From NCBI GenBank assembly GCA_018889975.1, contig CP076546.1:4278501-4342500 (forward strand): a stretch of 64,000 nucleotides of DNA, read 5' to 3'. A program made the position numbers and the translations under genes. Origin of the DNA: Bacillus sp. NP157 (lineage in GTDB: Bacteria > Pseudomonadota > Gammaproteobacteria > Xanthomonadales > Rhodanobacteraceae). The notes under the pieces were generated by a model. That model saw only the letters and a list, made by a program, of their open reading frames with translations. It was not told the DNA's origin and did no database searches. Below are positions 48,352-56,486 of this stretch, one piece after another; within the stretch, counting starts at the first letter, position 1, and each line of letters opens with the position of its first letter.

Positions 48352-50091
48352 TCATTCGGCGGCCTCGCCCTGGCTAAGGCGGGCGGCCAGCAGCACGCGC
48401 AGTTCCGCCTTTTCGGTGTCGTCGAGCACGCCTTCGCGGCTGCGGGCGATCAGGTATTCGCGACGCTGTGTCACGGCCTGGCGCTGCATCTGGGCCAGCG
48501 CGTCGAAGAATTCCACGCGCTGCATGTCGGCCTCGCCGACGACCTCGGCCTGCATCAGCTTCTGCAGCGAGGCGTATTCCGGGCGGTCCATGAAGTATTC
48601 GACCAGCACGGCGGGGCGGATGTCAGGCCGTGAGCGAACCACGTCGATCAGGTCAGCCAGCAGGCCCACGCCGGGCCGGTCGAGCCGGAGGAACGGGTAG
48701 GGCGGCTCCACTTCCATGGCCAGGGTGGGCTGGGCCAGCAGCAGCGTGATCGCGCTGCGGACCAGGCTGCGCTGCACCGTGCCCTGGCGCGGCGGCGCAG
48801 CGGGCCGGGTCCCTTCCACGGGCTCGAAGGTGGCGCCGGCACCGGTGCGGCGCTTCAGTTCCTCGGCCATCAGGTCGCGGAAAGCGCCGTCCGGGAGCTT
48901 GGCGATCAGCGGGCGGGCACGCTCGGCAAGACGGGCACGCCCGTCGAGCCGGGTGGTATCCACGTCGCGCGCCATTTCTTCGAAGAAGTATTCCGAAAGC
49001 GGCATGGATTCCCGCATCCGCTTCTCGAAGCCGTCCTTGCCTTCCTTGCGCACCAGCGTGTCCGGATCCTCGCCGTCGGGGAGAAACAGGAAATGCGCCT
49101 GGCGGCCGTCGCGCATGCGCGGCAGGATCGATTCCACGGCGCGCCAGGCCGCCTGTCGGCCGGCACGGTCGCCGTCGAAGCAGAAATAGACATCGGGGGC
49201 GGCGCGGAACAGTACTTCGGCGTGGTCCGGGGTCGTCGCCGTGCCGAGCGTGGCGACCGCGATGGGCAGGCCAGCCTGGTGCAGGGCGATGACGTCCATG
49301 TAGCCCTCGACCACCATGATCCGGGTGACCGTCTGGTTGGCCTGCTTCACCTGCCACAGGGCAAACAGCTCGCGACCCTTGTGGAACAGCGGGGTCTCGG
49401 GCGAGTTCAGGTACTTCGGGCCCTGGTCGGACGAGAGCACACGCCCGCCGAAGGCGATCACGCGGCCGCGGCGATCGAGGATGGGGAACATCACCCGCTC
49501 GCGGAAGCGGTCGTAGCGATTGCCGCGTTCGTTGCTGGCGACCATGCCGGCGTCGTTGAGCAGCTTGCGCCGTTGCTCCGTGGTGCCAAGGGTCTTGAGC
49601 ACGCCATCGAAGCCGGCAGGCGCCCAGCCGATGCGGAACCGCTTGAGGGTTTCCTCATCCAGCCCGCGCCGATCGACGTAGGCGGTCGCTTCGGGGCTGT
49701 TCCCGAGCTCGCGCTGGTAGTACGTGGCGGCTTCGTCGAGCAGGGTGTAGAGGTCGCTGCGGTCTTCCCGCGGCTTGTCGTCGCGGCCACCTTCGTACGG
49801 CACCTTCATGCCGGCGGATTGGGCCAGTTCCTCGATGGCGTCGGGGAACTCCAGGCGGTCGTAGTCCATCAGGAACTTGATGGCGCTGCCGTGGGCGCCG
49901 CAGCCGAAGCAGTGGAAGAACTGCTTGGTGGGGCTGACGTAGAACGACGGCGAGCGCTCATTGTGGAACGGGCAGCACGCCGTCCACTCCCGGCCGGCCT
50001 TTTTCAAAGGGACGCGCCGCTCGATCACGTCGACGATGTCGACGCGAGTGAGGAGCTCGTCAATGAAATGGTCAGGAATACGGCCGCGCAT
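48352..50091 (-). CDS. dnaG: DNA primase
   Basis: A 579-residue primase of normal length. The N-terminal zinc finger is CPFHNERSPSFYV...FHCFGCGAHG. The catalytic core includes the Toprim blocks MVVEGYMDVIAL and CFDGDRAGRQAA with the acidic triad, and a C-terminal helicase-binding domain runs from about 440. It makes RNA primers at the replication fork. It belongs to the rpsU-yqeY-dnaG set on the minus strand, but the rpoD gene that usually follows is not adjacent; a dedA gene is there instead. Confidence 0.96.
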   Translation of the reverse strand: MRGRIPDHFIDELLTRVDIVDVIERRVPLKKAGREWTACCPFHNERSPSFYVSPTKQFFHCFGCGAHGSAIKFLMDYDRLEFPDAIEELAQSAGMKVPYEGGRDDKPREDRSDLYTLLDEAATYYQRELGNSPEATAYVDRRGLDEETLKRFRIGWAPAGFDGVLKTLGTTEQRRKLLNDAGMVASNERGNRYDRFRERVMFPILDRRGRVIAFGGRVLSSDQGPKYLNSPETPLFHKGRELFALWQVKQANQTVTRIMVVEGYMDVIALHQAGLPIAVATLGTATTPDHAEVLFRAAPDVYFCFDGDRAGRQAAWRAVESILPRMRDGRQAHFLFLPDGEDPDTLVRKEGKDGFEKRMRESMPLSEYFFEEMARDVDTTRLDGRARLAERARPLIAKLPDGAFRDLMAEELKRRTGAGATFEPVEGTRPAAPPRQGTVQRSLVRSAITLLLAQPTLAMEVEPPYPFLRLDRPGVGLLADLIDVVRSRPDIRPAVLVEYFMDRPEYASLQKLMQAEVVGEADMQRVEFFDALAQMQRQAVTQRREYLIARSREGVLDDTEKAELRVLLAARLSQGEAAE

Positions 50092-50142
50092 CAGTCGCCT
50101 AGCATGCCACGCAACCGTTTCCGGGAGGAGCTTGACGGATCG

Positions 50143-50316
50143 TCAGAAAGCCATCTTGAACACGCCGATGACGGCGAGGATGGCGATCACGAACAGGATC
50201 AGGAAGATCGCGAAGCACACCTTGGCGATGGTGCCGGCGATGCCCGAGATGCGGCTGAAGCCCAGCGCGCCCGTCACGAGCGCGATGAGACCAAAGATGA
50301 TGGCGTACTTAAGCAT
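50143..50316 (-). CDS. Small DUF1328/YtjA-like membrane protein
   Basis: A 57-residue protein, [20 protein letters not shown] then [20 protein letters not shown] and a second hydrophobic helix ending in GVFKMAF. Two TM helices joined by a short glycine-rich loop and the [15 protein letters not shown] pattern match the DUF1328 (UPF0391, YtjA) family, often induced by stress in proteobacteria. A GGAGGG-like ribosome site precedes the ATG. It sits between dnaG and yqeY on the same strand. Confidence 0.87.
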   Translation of the reverse strand: MLKYAIIFGLIALVTGALGFSRISGIAGTIAKVCFAIFLILFVIAILAVIGVFKMAF

Positions 50317-50379
50317 GGGGATTCCCTCCGAAAACGGCGGAAGGATGCGGTGCAGGATGTGCGCCGATCGTGAACGCCG

Positions 50380-50823
50380 TCAGGCCAGCCTGGCTTTGAC
50401 CTTGCCTGCCACGGCGCCCATGTCGGCACGGCCGGCGGCCTTTTCCTTCACCAGGGCAACGACCTTGCCCATGTCGCGGGCGGTCGTGGCGCCGGATTCG
50501 GCCACGGCGGCGTCGATCAGCGCGTCCAGCTCGGCCTCGCTGAGCTTGGCGGGCAGGTAGGCATCGATCACGCCCATCTCGAAACGCTCGACGGCCACCA
50601 GGTCGTCACGACCCGCCTTTTCGAACTGCTCGATCGAATCGCGGCGCTGCTTCTGCATTTTTTCGAGCACGGCCAGCACCTGGGTGTCGTCGAGCTCGAT
50701 CCGCTCGTCCACTTCGCGGCGCTTGACCTCGGCCATGACCAGGCGGATGACGCCCAGGCGGTCCTTTTCACCGCCCTTCATGGCGGCCTTCATGTCTTCG
50801 GTGAGCTTTGCCTTGAGGGTCAT
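50380..50823 (-). CDS. yqeY: YqeY/GatB-like domain protein
   Basis: A 147-residue protein starting MTLKAKLTEDMKAAMKGGEK, identical in length to E. coli YqeY. It has the helical YqeY fold related to the GatB C-terminal domain and may bind tRNA or act in tRNA-dependent amidation; the exact role is not established. An upstream in-frame ATG at 50934 would read through the rpsU terminator hairpin and is rejected. It is the second gene of the rpsU-dnaG set. Confidence 0.93.
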   Translation of the reverse strand: MTLKAKLTEDMKAAMKGGEKDRLGVIRLVMAEVKRREVDERIELDDTQVLAVLEKMQKQRRDSIEQFEKAGRDDLVAVERFEMGVIDAYLPAKLSEAELDALIDAAVAESGATTARDMGKVVALVKEKAAGRADMGAVAGKVKARLA

Positions 50824-50845
50824 GCTAGGGTTCTCCGGAACGACG

Positions 50846-50878
50846 AAAAGCCGGCTCCACCTTTCGGCGGAGCCGGCT
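50846..50878 (-). terminator. Rho-independent terminator between rpsU and yqeY
   Basis: On the minus strand a 10-bp stem AGCCGGCTCC with a GCCGAAAGGT loop is followed by TTTT. In E. coli a partial terminator lies at the equivalent place after rpsU, lowering dnaG expression relative to S21. Confidence 0.8.
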
Positions 50879-50960
50879 CGGGATTTCCGCCTGATTGCGG
50901 CGGCGGGCGAACACGCCAGCCGCAGGTCCAGCACCCGGCCACGAGGGCCAGGCGAGGCAA

Positions 50961-51176
50961 TCAGTACATGCGGGTCCGACGCGTCGTGTCGCGGGACAGA
51001 CGGCGCAGGTGACGCTTCACAGCAGCGGCGCGCTTGCGCTTACGCTCCTGGGTCGGCTTTTCGTAAAATTCGCGCTTGCGCGTTTCGGCCAGCACGCCAG
51101 CCTTTTCGCACGTACGCTTGAAGCGGCGGAGGGCAAGCTCAAACGGCTCGTTCTCGCGGACTTTAACGCTCGGCAT
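50961..51176 (-). CDS. rpsU: 30S ribosomal protein S21
   Basis: A 71-residue S21: [20 protein letters not shown], then a basic C-terminal half [20 protein letters not shown]. It binds the 30S platform near the anti-Shine-Dalgarno helix and helps initiation. A GGAG ribosome site precedes the ATG, and a strong sigma-70 promoter lies upstream at 51225-51254. A terminator follows before yqeY. It is divergent from tsaD, as in many gammaproteobacteria. Confidence 0.96.
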   Translation of the reverse strand: MPSVKVRENEPFELALRRFKRTCEKAGVLAETRKREFYEKPTQERKRKRAAAVKRHLRRLSRDTTRRTRMY

Positions 51177-51224
51177 GGAAACTCCACTTGATTAAACTGA
51201 CCCGAGAAACCGGGTGAGCCGCGG

Positions 51225-51254
51225 ATTATAACGTGATCGAAAAGCAAATTTCAA
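51225..51254 (-). promoter_or_regulatory. Strong sigma-70 promoter of rpsU
   Basis: On the minus strand -35 TTGAAA (51254-51249), 18-bp spacer, and a perfect -10 TATAAT (51230-51225). Expected start is near 51218, giving a ~42-nt leader with a small ACCCG-N6-CGGGT hairpin (51200-51215). The promoter overlaps the first codons of tsaD if tsaD starts at 51233. Confidence 0.8.
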
Positions 51255-52285
51255 AGCCCGTGTTGGGTGTCGAGACCTCCTGCGATGAAACAGGGGTCGC
51301 CCTGCTGCGCTGGGACCCGGAAAAACCGGGTCGCGGCCTGCTTTCCCATGCGCTTTTCAGCCAGATCGCCCTGCATGCCGAATACGGTGGCGTGGTGCCC
51401 GAACTGGCCAGCCGGGACCACGTGCGCAAGCTGCTGCCGCTGGTCCGGCAGGCCCTGAAGGACGCCGGCCTGACCCCGGCGGACCTCGGCGGCGTCGCCT
51501 ATACGGCCGGCCCCGGTCTGGTCGGCGCCCTGCTGGTCGGCGCCTCGGCCGCCCGGGCGATGGCCTGGGCGCTCGGCGTCCCCGCCATCGGCGTACACCA
51601 TATGGAAGGACACCTGCTGGCGCCGCTGCTGGAGGATGACCCGCCGGAGCCGCCGTTCGTGGCCCTGCTCGTGTCGGGTGGCCACTCCATGCTGGTGGAA
51701 GTGAAGGCGATCGGCGAATACCGGATCCTGGGCGACACCCTGGACGACGCGGCCGGCGAAGCCTTCGACAAGACGGCCAAGCTGATGGGCCTGCCCTACC
51801 CGGGCGGCCCGGCGCTGGCGAAGCTGGCCGAGCAGGGCGAGCCGGGCAAGTTCCGCTTCTCGCGGCCCATGGTCGACCGGCCGGGGCTGGATTTCAGCTT
51901 CTCCGGCCTGAAGACCCAGGTGCTGCTGGCCTGGAAGGCTTCCGATCAATCGGAGCAGACCCGCGCCGACATCGCCCGTGGCTTCGAGGAGGCCATCGTC
52001 GACACGCTGGCGATCAAATGCCGGCGCGCCCTCGAGGCCACCGGCGCGAAACGGCTGGTCATCGCCGGAGGCGTGGGCGCCAACAAGCGCCTGCGCGAGC
52101 AGTTGGCCGTGGCGGGCGAGAAGGATGGGTTCCGGGTGTATTTCCCGCGGCTGCAGTTCTGCACCGACAACGGCGCGATGATCGCCCTTGCCGGCGCGAT
52201 CCGCCTCGCGGCCGGGCAGCAGCAGGACGACACCATTGAGGTGTTTCCGCGCTGGAGCCTTGAGACGTTGCCGCCTGCGGCGTGA
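51233..52285 (+). CDS. tsaD: tRNA N6-adenosine threonylcarbamoyltransferase
   Basis: A 350-residue Kae1/TsaD protein that transfers threonylcarbamoyl to A37 of ANN-decoding tRNAs, together with TsaB and TsaE. Family motifs are [16 protein letters not shown], the iron-binding [21 protein letters not shown] and [11 protein letters not shown]. Two GTG starts are possible: 51233, and 51260, which begins right at [11 protein letters not shown]. The rpsU promoter sits between them, slightly favouring the later one. The stop codon lies in the loop of a 9-bp hairpin. Confidence 0.95.
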   Translation: MIEKQISKPVLGVETSCDETGVALLRWDPEKPGRGLLSHALFSQIALHAEYGGVVPELASRDHVRKLLPLVRQALKDAGLTPADLGGVAYTAGPGLVGALLVGASAARAMAWALGVPAIGVHHMEGHLLAPLLEDDPPEPPFVALLVSGGHSMLVEVKAIGEYRILGDTLDDAAGEAFDKTAKLMGLPYPGGPALAKLAEQGEPGKFRFSRPMVDRPGLDFSFSGLKTQVLLAWKASDQSEQTRADIARGFEEAIVDTLAIKCRRALEATGAKRLVIAGGVGANKRLREQLAVAGEKDGFRVYFPRLQFCTDNGAMIALAGAIRLAAGQQQDDTIEVFPRWSLETLPPAA

Positions 52286-52295
52286 CCGCCGCAGG
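52274..52295. terminator. Hairpin spanning the tsaD stop codon
   Basis: CCTGCGGCG-TGAC-CGCCGCAGG, a perfect 9-bp stem whose loop contains the TGA stop. No T run follows. A second, imperfect inverted repeat (GGGAGGTGGGAA at 52301-52312 with TTCCCATCTCCC at 52348-52359) lies directly downstream. Confidence 0.55.
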
Positions 52296-52399
52296 GAGGC
52301 GGGAGGTGGGAAGCGGGGCGTCCGTCCGACGCGCCCCCATTTCCCCATTCCCATCTCCCAACCGTTACCCTGTTACCCCCTCTAGGCATCCTCTCGTCC

Positions 52400-52759
52400 A
52401 TGGATATCGTCTTCATCGAGGACCTGCGCATCGACGCGGTCATCGGCATCTACGACTGGGAGCGCCGCATCCGGCAGACCCTGGCGTTCGACCTGGAAAT
52501 GGCGTTCGACAACCGTCGCCCCGCGGCGACGGACGACATCGACGACACCCTGAACTACAAGTCGATCTCGAAGCGGCTGCAGGCGTACGTCGAAGCATCC
52601 AGCTTCGGCCTCGTCGAGACGCTGGCCGAGCGCTGCGCAGGGATCGTCATGGAAGAATTCGGCGTGTCCTGGGTCCGGCTGAAGCTGTCCAAGCCCGGTG
52701 CCGTGCGCGGCGCCCGTGCGGTCGGCGTGCGCATCGAGCGCGGCACGCGGCCCGCCTGA
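52400..52759 (+). CDS. folB: Dihydroneopterin aldolase
   Basis: A 119-residue FolB. It has the family start MDIVFIEDLRIDAVIGIYDW, then LNYKSISKRLQAYVE and the active-site region FGLVETLAERCA with the catalytic Glu; it ends in a lysine-bearing strand (VRLKLSKPGAV). It converts dihydroneopterin to 6-hydroxymethyl-dihydropterin in folate synthesis. folK, the next enzyme of the pathway, is two genes downstream. Confidence 0.95.
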   Translation: MDIVFIEDLRIDAVIGIYDWERRIRQTLAFDLEMAFDNRRPAATDDIDDTLNYKSISKRLQAYVEASSFGLVETLAERCAGIVMEEFGVSWVRLKLSKPGAVRGARAVGVRIERGTRPA

Positions 52760-52782
52760 CGTTCGACGGAGCCGCCACCTGC

Positions 52783-54027
52783 ATGGATGACATGTTCCAC
52801 TGGATCGAGATGAAGCGCATCGGCGCCATCGTCGGCCTCTTCATCGTCGCCTGGCTCATCGGCCTGCTCGGCCGCGTCTTCCTCCATCGTGTCGTCCGCG
52901 TCGCCACGCGACATACGGCATGGCGCTGGGACGACGCGTTGTACGAGTTCGGTGCCTTCCGCTGGCTGGCCCGCATGCTGCCGGCGATCGTCGTGTACTA
53001 CGGCATCGCGCTGTTCCTCGACATCAAGGACGAGGACAGCGTGGCCGGCTTCATTCGCGACGTTGCCGTGTGCTGGATGATCGTCTGCGTGATCGCGGCG
53101 ATCGGCCGGGCGCTGATCGCCTTCGAATCGCTGTACAGCGCGACACCCGCCGGCAAGCGTTCGATCAAGGGCGTGGTGCAGCTGTTGCAGCTGGTCCTGT
53201 GGATCGTCGCGGTGGTCGTCGTGATCACCCGGCTCACCCACCAGAACGTTGCGCTGTTGCTCTCGGGCATCGGCGCCATGTCCGCCGTGTTGCTGCTGGT
53301 GTTCAAGGACACCATCCTAGGCTTCGTCGCCGGCATCCAGCTCAGCACCAACGACATGCTGCGCGTGGGCGACTGGATCACGATGACCTCGGCCGGCGTC
53401 GACGGCGATGTCATCGACATCACCCTGCACACCGTGAAGGTGCGCAACTTCGACCGCACCATCGTGACGGTACCGACCTGGCGACTCATTTCCGAATCGT
53501 TCCAGAACTGGCGCGGCATGTCCGACTCGGGCGGCCGCCGGATCAAGCGCGAGCTCTATGTCGACGCATCCGGCGTGCGCTTCCTCGACGACGAAGAGAT
53601 CGAGCGCTTCGGCAAGGTGCACCTGTTGTCCGCCTACCTGGAGCGCAAGCGCGACGACATCCGCCGCTGGAACGAAGCGCTGGGCGAGCCGGGCAAGCTG
53701 CCGGTGAACCGCCGGCGCCAGACCAACATCGGTGCATTCCGTGCCTATGCCGACGCCTACCTTAAGGCCCATCCGGACGTGCACGAGAAGATGACCCGGA
53801 TGGTGCGCATGCGCGATCCAGGTGCATTGGGCATTCCGCTCGAGGTCTACTGCTTTACCAATACCGTGGTCTGGCTGGACTACGAACGGATCCAGGCGGA
53901 CATCTTCGACCACCTCATCGCCATCCTGCCCGAGTTCGGCCTGCGTCCATTCCAGCAGCCGTCCGGTGGCGACGTGCGCGACGGCTTGCGCGGCCTGCAG
54001 CCGGTCGCGCCGTCGGGAGCGCCGTGA
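52783..54027 (+). CDS. Mechanosensitive ion channel, MscS superfamily (YbdG/MscM-like)
   Basis: A 414-residue protein with five or so TM helices. The MscS pore-lining stretch is around LLLSGIGAMSAVLLLVFKDT (an Ala/Gly-poor version), then the beta domain DNMLRVGDWITM-like segment (STNDMLRVGDWITMTSAGVD) and a large cytoplasmic C-terminal domain with an insertion (RKRDDIRRWNEALGE). Length and layout resemble E. coli YbdG. It sits between folB and folK in what looks like one transcript; its stop overlaps the folK start. No link to folate is apparent. Confidence 0.9.
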   Translation: MDDMFHWIEMKRIGAIVGLFIVAWLIGLLGRVFLHRVVRVATRHTAWRWDDALYEFGAFRWLARMLPAIVVYYGIALFLDIKDEDSVAGFIRDVAVCWMIVCVIAAIGRALIAFESLYSATPAGKRSIKGVVQLLQLVLWIVAVVVVITRLTHQNVALLLSGIGAMSAVLLLVFKDTILGFVAGIQLSTNDMLRVGDWITMTSAGVDGDVIDITLHTVKVRNFDRTIVTVPTWRLISESFQNWRGMSDSGGRRIKRELYVDASGVRFLDDEEIERFGKVHLLSAYLERKRDDIRRWNEALGEPGKLPVNRRRQTNIGAFRAYADAYLKAHPDVHEKMTRMVRMRDPGALGIPLEVYCFTNTVVWLDYERIQADIFDHLIAILPEFGLRPFQQPSGGDVRDGLRGLQPVAPSGAP

Positions 54028-54509
54028 TGGGGCGTGCGTACCTCAGCCTGGGCTCGAACCTCGATGCACCGCGCTGGCTTGCGGCGGCGGTGGCCGAGTT
54101 GCGCGCCCGCTTTGGCGCGCTGGATGTCTCGCCGGTCTACCGCAGCGCGGCGGTGGGTTTCGACGGTCCCGATTTCTTCAATCTTGCCGTGGCGCTGGAT
54201 TCCGATCTTGATCCCCCGGCCCTCAACGACTGGCTGCACGCCCTCGAGGATCGCCACGGCCGGGTCCGTGGCGGCGACCGCTATGCCAGCCGGACGCTCG
54301 ACGTCGACATCGTCATGTACGACGACCTGGTCCTCAGCGGCGCCGGGCACCTGGAGCTGCCGCGCGGCGAACTACGCCATGCCTTCGTGCTGAAGCCGAT
54401 GGCCGACATCGCCCCTGGCCTGAAGCATCCGGTATCCGGCAAAACCATGGCCGAGCTCTGGGCCGCGTTCCCCGCCGCCAGCGAACCCCTGGTCGAAGCC
54501 CACCTGTAG
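54027..54509 (+). CDS. folK: 2-amino-4-hydroxy-6-hydroxymethyldihydropteridine diphosphokinase
   Basis: A 160-residue HPPK. It has the family start GRAYLSLGSNLDAPRW, the loop VSPVYRSAAVG, FFNLAVALDSDLDP and the metal-binding RTLDVDIVMYDD. It pyrophosphorylates hydroxymethyl-dihydropterin. The ATG at 54027 shares its first base with the channel gene stop; a GTG at 54024 is an alternative. The TAG stop is provided by the head of a REP element. An odd point is RYASRTLDVD where most relatives have R-x-G-P-R-x-I-D-L-D. Confidence 0.93.
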   Translation: MGRAYLSLGSNLDAPRWLAAAVAELRARFGALDVSPVYRSAAVGFDGPDFFNLAVALDSDLDPPALNDWLHALEDRHGRVRGGDRYASRTLDVDIVMYDDLVLSGAGHLELPRGELRHAFVLKPMADIAPGLKHPVSGKTMAELWAAFPAASEPLVEAHL

Positions 54510-54527
54510 GAGCGCGCCTGCGCGCGA
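54506..54527 (+). repeat. REP palindrome (copy 5, left end of inverted pair), supplies the folK stop
   Basis: Common form. Its GTAG head contains the folK stop codon (54507-54509). It pairs with copy 6 to form a 153-bp near-palindromic unit. Confidence 0.87.
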
Positions 54528-54636
54528 TGGGGGCCGGGAGAAAGCGTAAGGAGTACCGGGTCAAGAGTACCGGGGAAACGCCGGCCCTCGCTCTTACTCG
54601 GTACTCTGAACCCGGTACGCTCCTGGCCGCCCCCAT

Positions 54637-54658
54637 CGCGCGCAGGCGCGCTCCTACA
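54637..54658 (-). repeat. REP palindrome (copy 6, right end of inverted pair)
   Basis: Common form on the minus strand. The sequence between copies 5 and 6 is itself an imperfect inverted repeat (GATGGGGGCCGGGAG against GATGGGGGCGGCCAGGAG, and GAGTACCGGGT-type words on both arms), so the whole unit can fold into one long stem. Confidence 0.87.
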
Positions 54659-54743
54659 CGGGCGGGGTACAGCCGGTCCGGCCTATGGCGGCGAGGACGG
54701 TGGGGTGCTAAAAGATCGCCACCAACCATGGGGGCTCAGGGAA

Positions 54744-55598
54744 ATGGGTAAGTTCCAACGCAGTTGGGCGCTGATGAAGGCAAGCGCCAACGTCCTCCGC
54801 CAGGACAAGGAGATGCTGCTGTTCCCGCTGTTCGCGGGGCTGGCATCGCTGGTCGTCATCGCCTCGTTCGCGTGGCCGGTGATTTCGCTGTACCACGGCC
54901 ATCGCACCGGCCTGGAAGACGGCGGCCGGCATGTCTCGCCGATGTTCCTCGCCGTCTCCTTCGCTTTCTACTTCCTGCAGTACGGCGTGGTGATCTTCTT
55001 CAATACCGCGCTGGCCTCGGCCGCCTTCATCCGCCTCGACGGCGGCAACCCGACCTTGAACGACGGCCTTCGCGCCGCGTGGTCGAAGCTGCCGGCCATC
55101 GTCGGCTACGCGCTGATCTCCGCCACGGTCGGCATGGTGCTGCGCGCGATCCAGGAACGCGCCGGCTTCGTCGGCCGCATCGTCGCCGGCCTGCTGGGCG
55201 TGGGCTGGACGGTCGCGACCTTCCTCGTCGTGCCGGTGCTTGCCGCGCAGAACGTCGGCCCGGTCGACGCGGTGAAGGACAGCGCATCCCTTGTGAAGCG
55301 CACCTGGGGCGAGAACATCATCGGCAATGCCGGGATCGGCCTTGCCGGTGGCCTCATCACGCTCTGCGTCATGCTGGTCAGCATCATGCTCTTCGTCGGT
55401 GCCGTCTCCACAGGTTCCGTCGCGTTGATGGTCGGCGTGGGCGCCGTGGGCATCATCGCCCTCGTCGCGCTCAGCCTTTTCCAGAACGCGATGCATGGCG
55501 TCTACGCCGCGGCCCTCTATCGCTACGCCGAGTACGGCGACCCGGGCGAAGGCTTCGACCGGGCGTTGCTGGAAACGGCGTTCCGACAGAAGAAGTGA
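54744..55598 (+). CDS. DUF6159-like multi-spanning membrane protein
   Basis: A 284-residue inner-membrane protein with about six TM segments. The N-terminus MGKFQRSWALMKASANVLRQ followed by DKEMLLFPLFAGLASLVVIA is characteristic of DUF6159-type proteins, whose function is not known. An AGGGA ribosome site precedes the ATG at 54744; an earlier in-frame ATG at 54705 has none. The gene follows the inverted REP pair and ends at a strong terminator, so it is a single transcription unit. Confidence 0.85.
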   Translation: MGKFQRSWALMKASANVLRQDKEMLLFPLFAGLASLVVIASFAWPVISLYHGHRTGLEDGGRHVSPMFLAVSFAFYFLQYGVVIFFNTALASAAFIRLDGGNPTLNDGLRAAWSKLPAIVGYALISATVGMVLRAIQERAGFVGRIVAGLLGVGWTVATFLVVPVLAAQNVGPVDAVKDSASLVKRTWGENIIGNAGIGLAGGLITLCVMLVSIMLFVGAVSTGSVALMVGVGAVGIIALVALSLFQNAMHGVYAAALYRYAEYGDPGEGFDRALLETAFRQKK

Positions 55599-55602
55599 GA
55601 TG

Positions 55603-55634
55603 AAGGCCCCGGATGAGAATCCGGGGCTTTTTTT
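55603..55634 (+). terminator. Rho-independent terminator of the DUF6159-like gene
   Basis: Stem GCCCCGGAT with a GAGA loop and ATCCGGGGC, followed by a run of seven Ts. Lies 5 bp after the stop. Confidence 0.92.
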
Positions 55635-55637
55635 AGG

Positions 55638-55659
55638 TCGCGCGCGGGCGCGCTCCTAC
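55638..55659 (-). repeat. REP palindrome (copy 7)
   Basis: GTAGGAGC head with the stem GCGCGC and loop CC, 38 bp beyond the stop of the SDR gene and immediately next to the T run of the preceding terminator. Confidence 0.83.
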
Positions 55660-55696
55660 AGGACGCTTGCGTGGCGTCTGCATCGATCGGGCGCTC

Positions 55697-56434
55697 TCAG
55701 ATATTCAACGCCCTGCCGCCATCGACGCGAACGACTTGCCCGGTCGTGTAGCGCGCGTCGAGCATCAGCCAGCGCACGGCTTCGGCGACATCGTCGGGTT
55801 CGCCCTTGCGCGCGAGCGGCGTCTTCGCGATCAGCGCCTCGGCGGCTTCTTCCGGCTTGCCCGATTCGGGCCACAGGATGGCGCCGGGTGCTACGGCGTT
55901 GACGCGGACGTCCGGGGCGAGTTCCTTCGCCAGCGACTGGGTCAGCATGGCCAGCGCGGCCTTTGCCATCACGTAGACGGTGTGCCCGGCGAGCGGGCGC
56001 TCGGCGTAGATGTCCACGATGTTGACGATGGCGCCGCGTGCGGCACGTAGCGCTGGGGCGGCGGCCTGCGAGAGGAAGAACGGCGCGCGTGCGTTAGCGG
56101 CGAACAGGTCGTCCCATTGCACCTGCGTGGTTGAGCCGATCGGGGTGGGATAGAACGCCGAGGCGTTGTTGACCAGGCCGTCGAGCCGGCCGAACACGGC
56201 CAGCACATCGCCGATAAGGTGTTCGGGGGTTTCCGCCTTCTCCAGCGCGGCCGAAAACAATGCAGCACTTTCGGGGCGCGTGGCATTCAGTTCCCGGGCG
56301 AGGCTTTCCGCTTCGTCGGCCGAACTGCGGTAATGGATGGCTACGTTGCAGCCCGCGGCATGCAGGCGCCGGCAGATGACCGCGCCGACGCGGCGCGCGC
56401 CGCCCGTGACGAGGACGACCGGTGGCTGGTTCAT
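55697..56434 (-). CDS. Pteridine-reductase-like short-chain dehydrogenase
   Basis: A 245-residue SDR. The cofactor motif TGGARRVGAVICRRL has the two arginines (TGxxxRRxG) typical of NADPH-dependent pteridine reductases (PTR1/FolM group). NNASAFYPTPIGS and the active site VDIYAERPLAGHTVYVMAKAA (Asp...Tyr-x-x-x-Lys) agree. It would reduce dihydropterins or dihydrofolate. Proximity to folB and folK supports a folate/pterin role. It follows the EcsC-like gene with a 52-bp gap on the same strand. Confidence 0.88.
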   Translation of the reverse strand: MNQPPVVLVTGGARRVGAVICRRLHAAGCNVAIHYRSSADEAESLARELNATRPESAALFSAALEKAETPEHLIGDVLAVFGRLDGLVNNASAFYPTPIGSTTQVQWDDLFAANARAPFFLSQAAAPALRAARGAIVNIVDIYAERPLAGHTVYVMAKAALAMLTQSLAKELAPDVRVNAVAPGAILWPESGKPEEAAEALIAKTPLARKGEPDDVAEAVRWLMLDARYTTGQVVRVDGGRALNI

Positions 56435-56486
56435 GGCTTACTCCCTTGGCGGTGCGCGGGCAGCTTGCCGGAAAGCAGCGGGCGCG

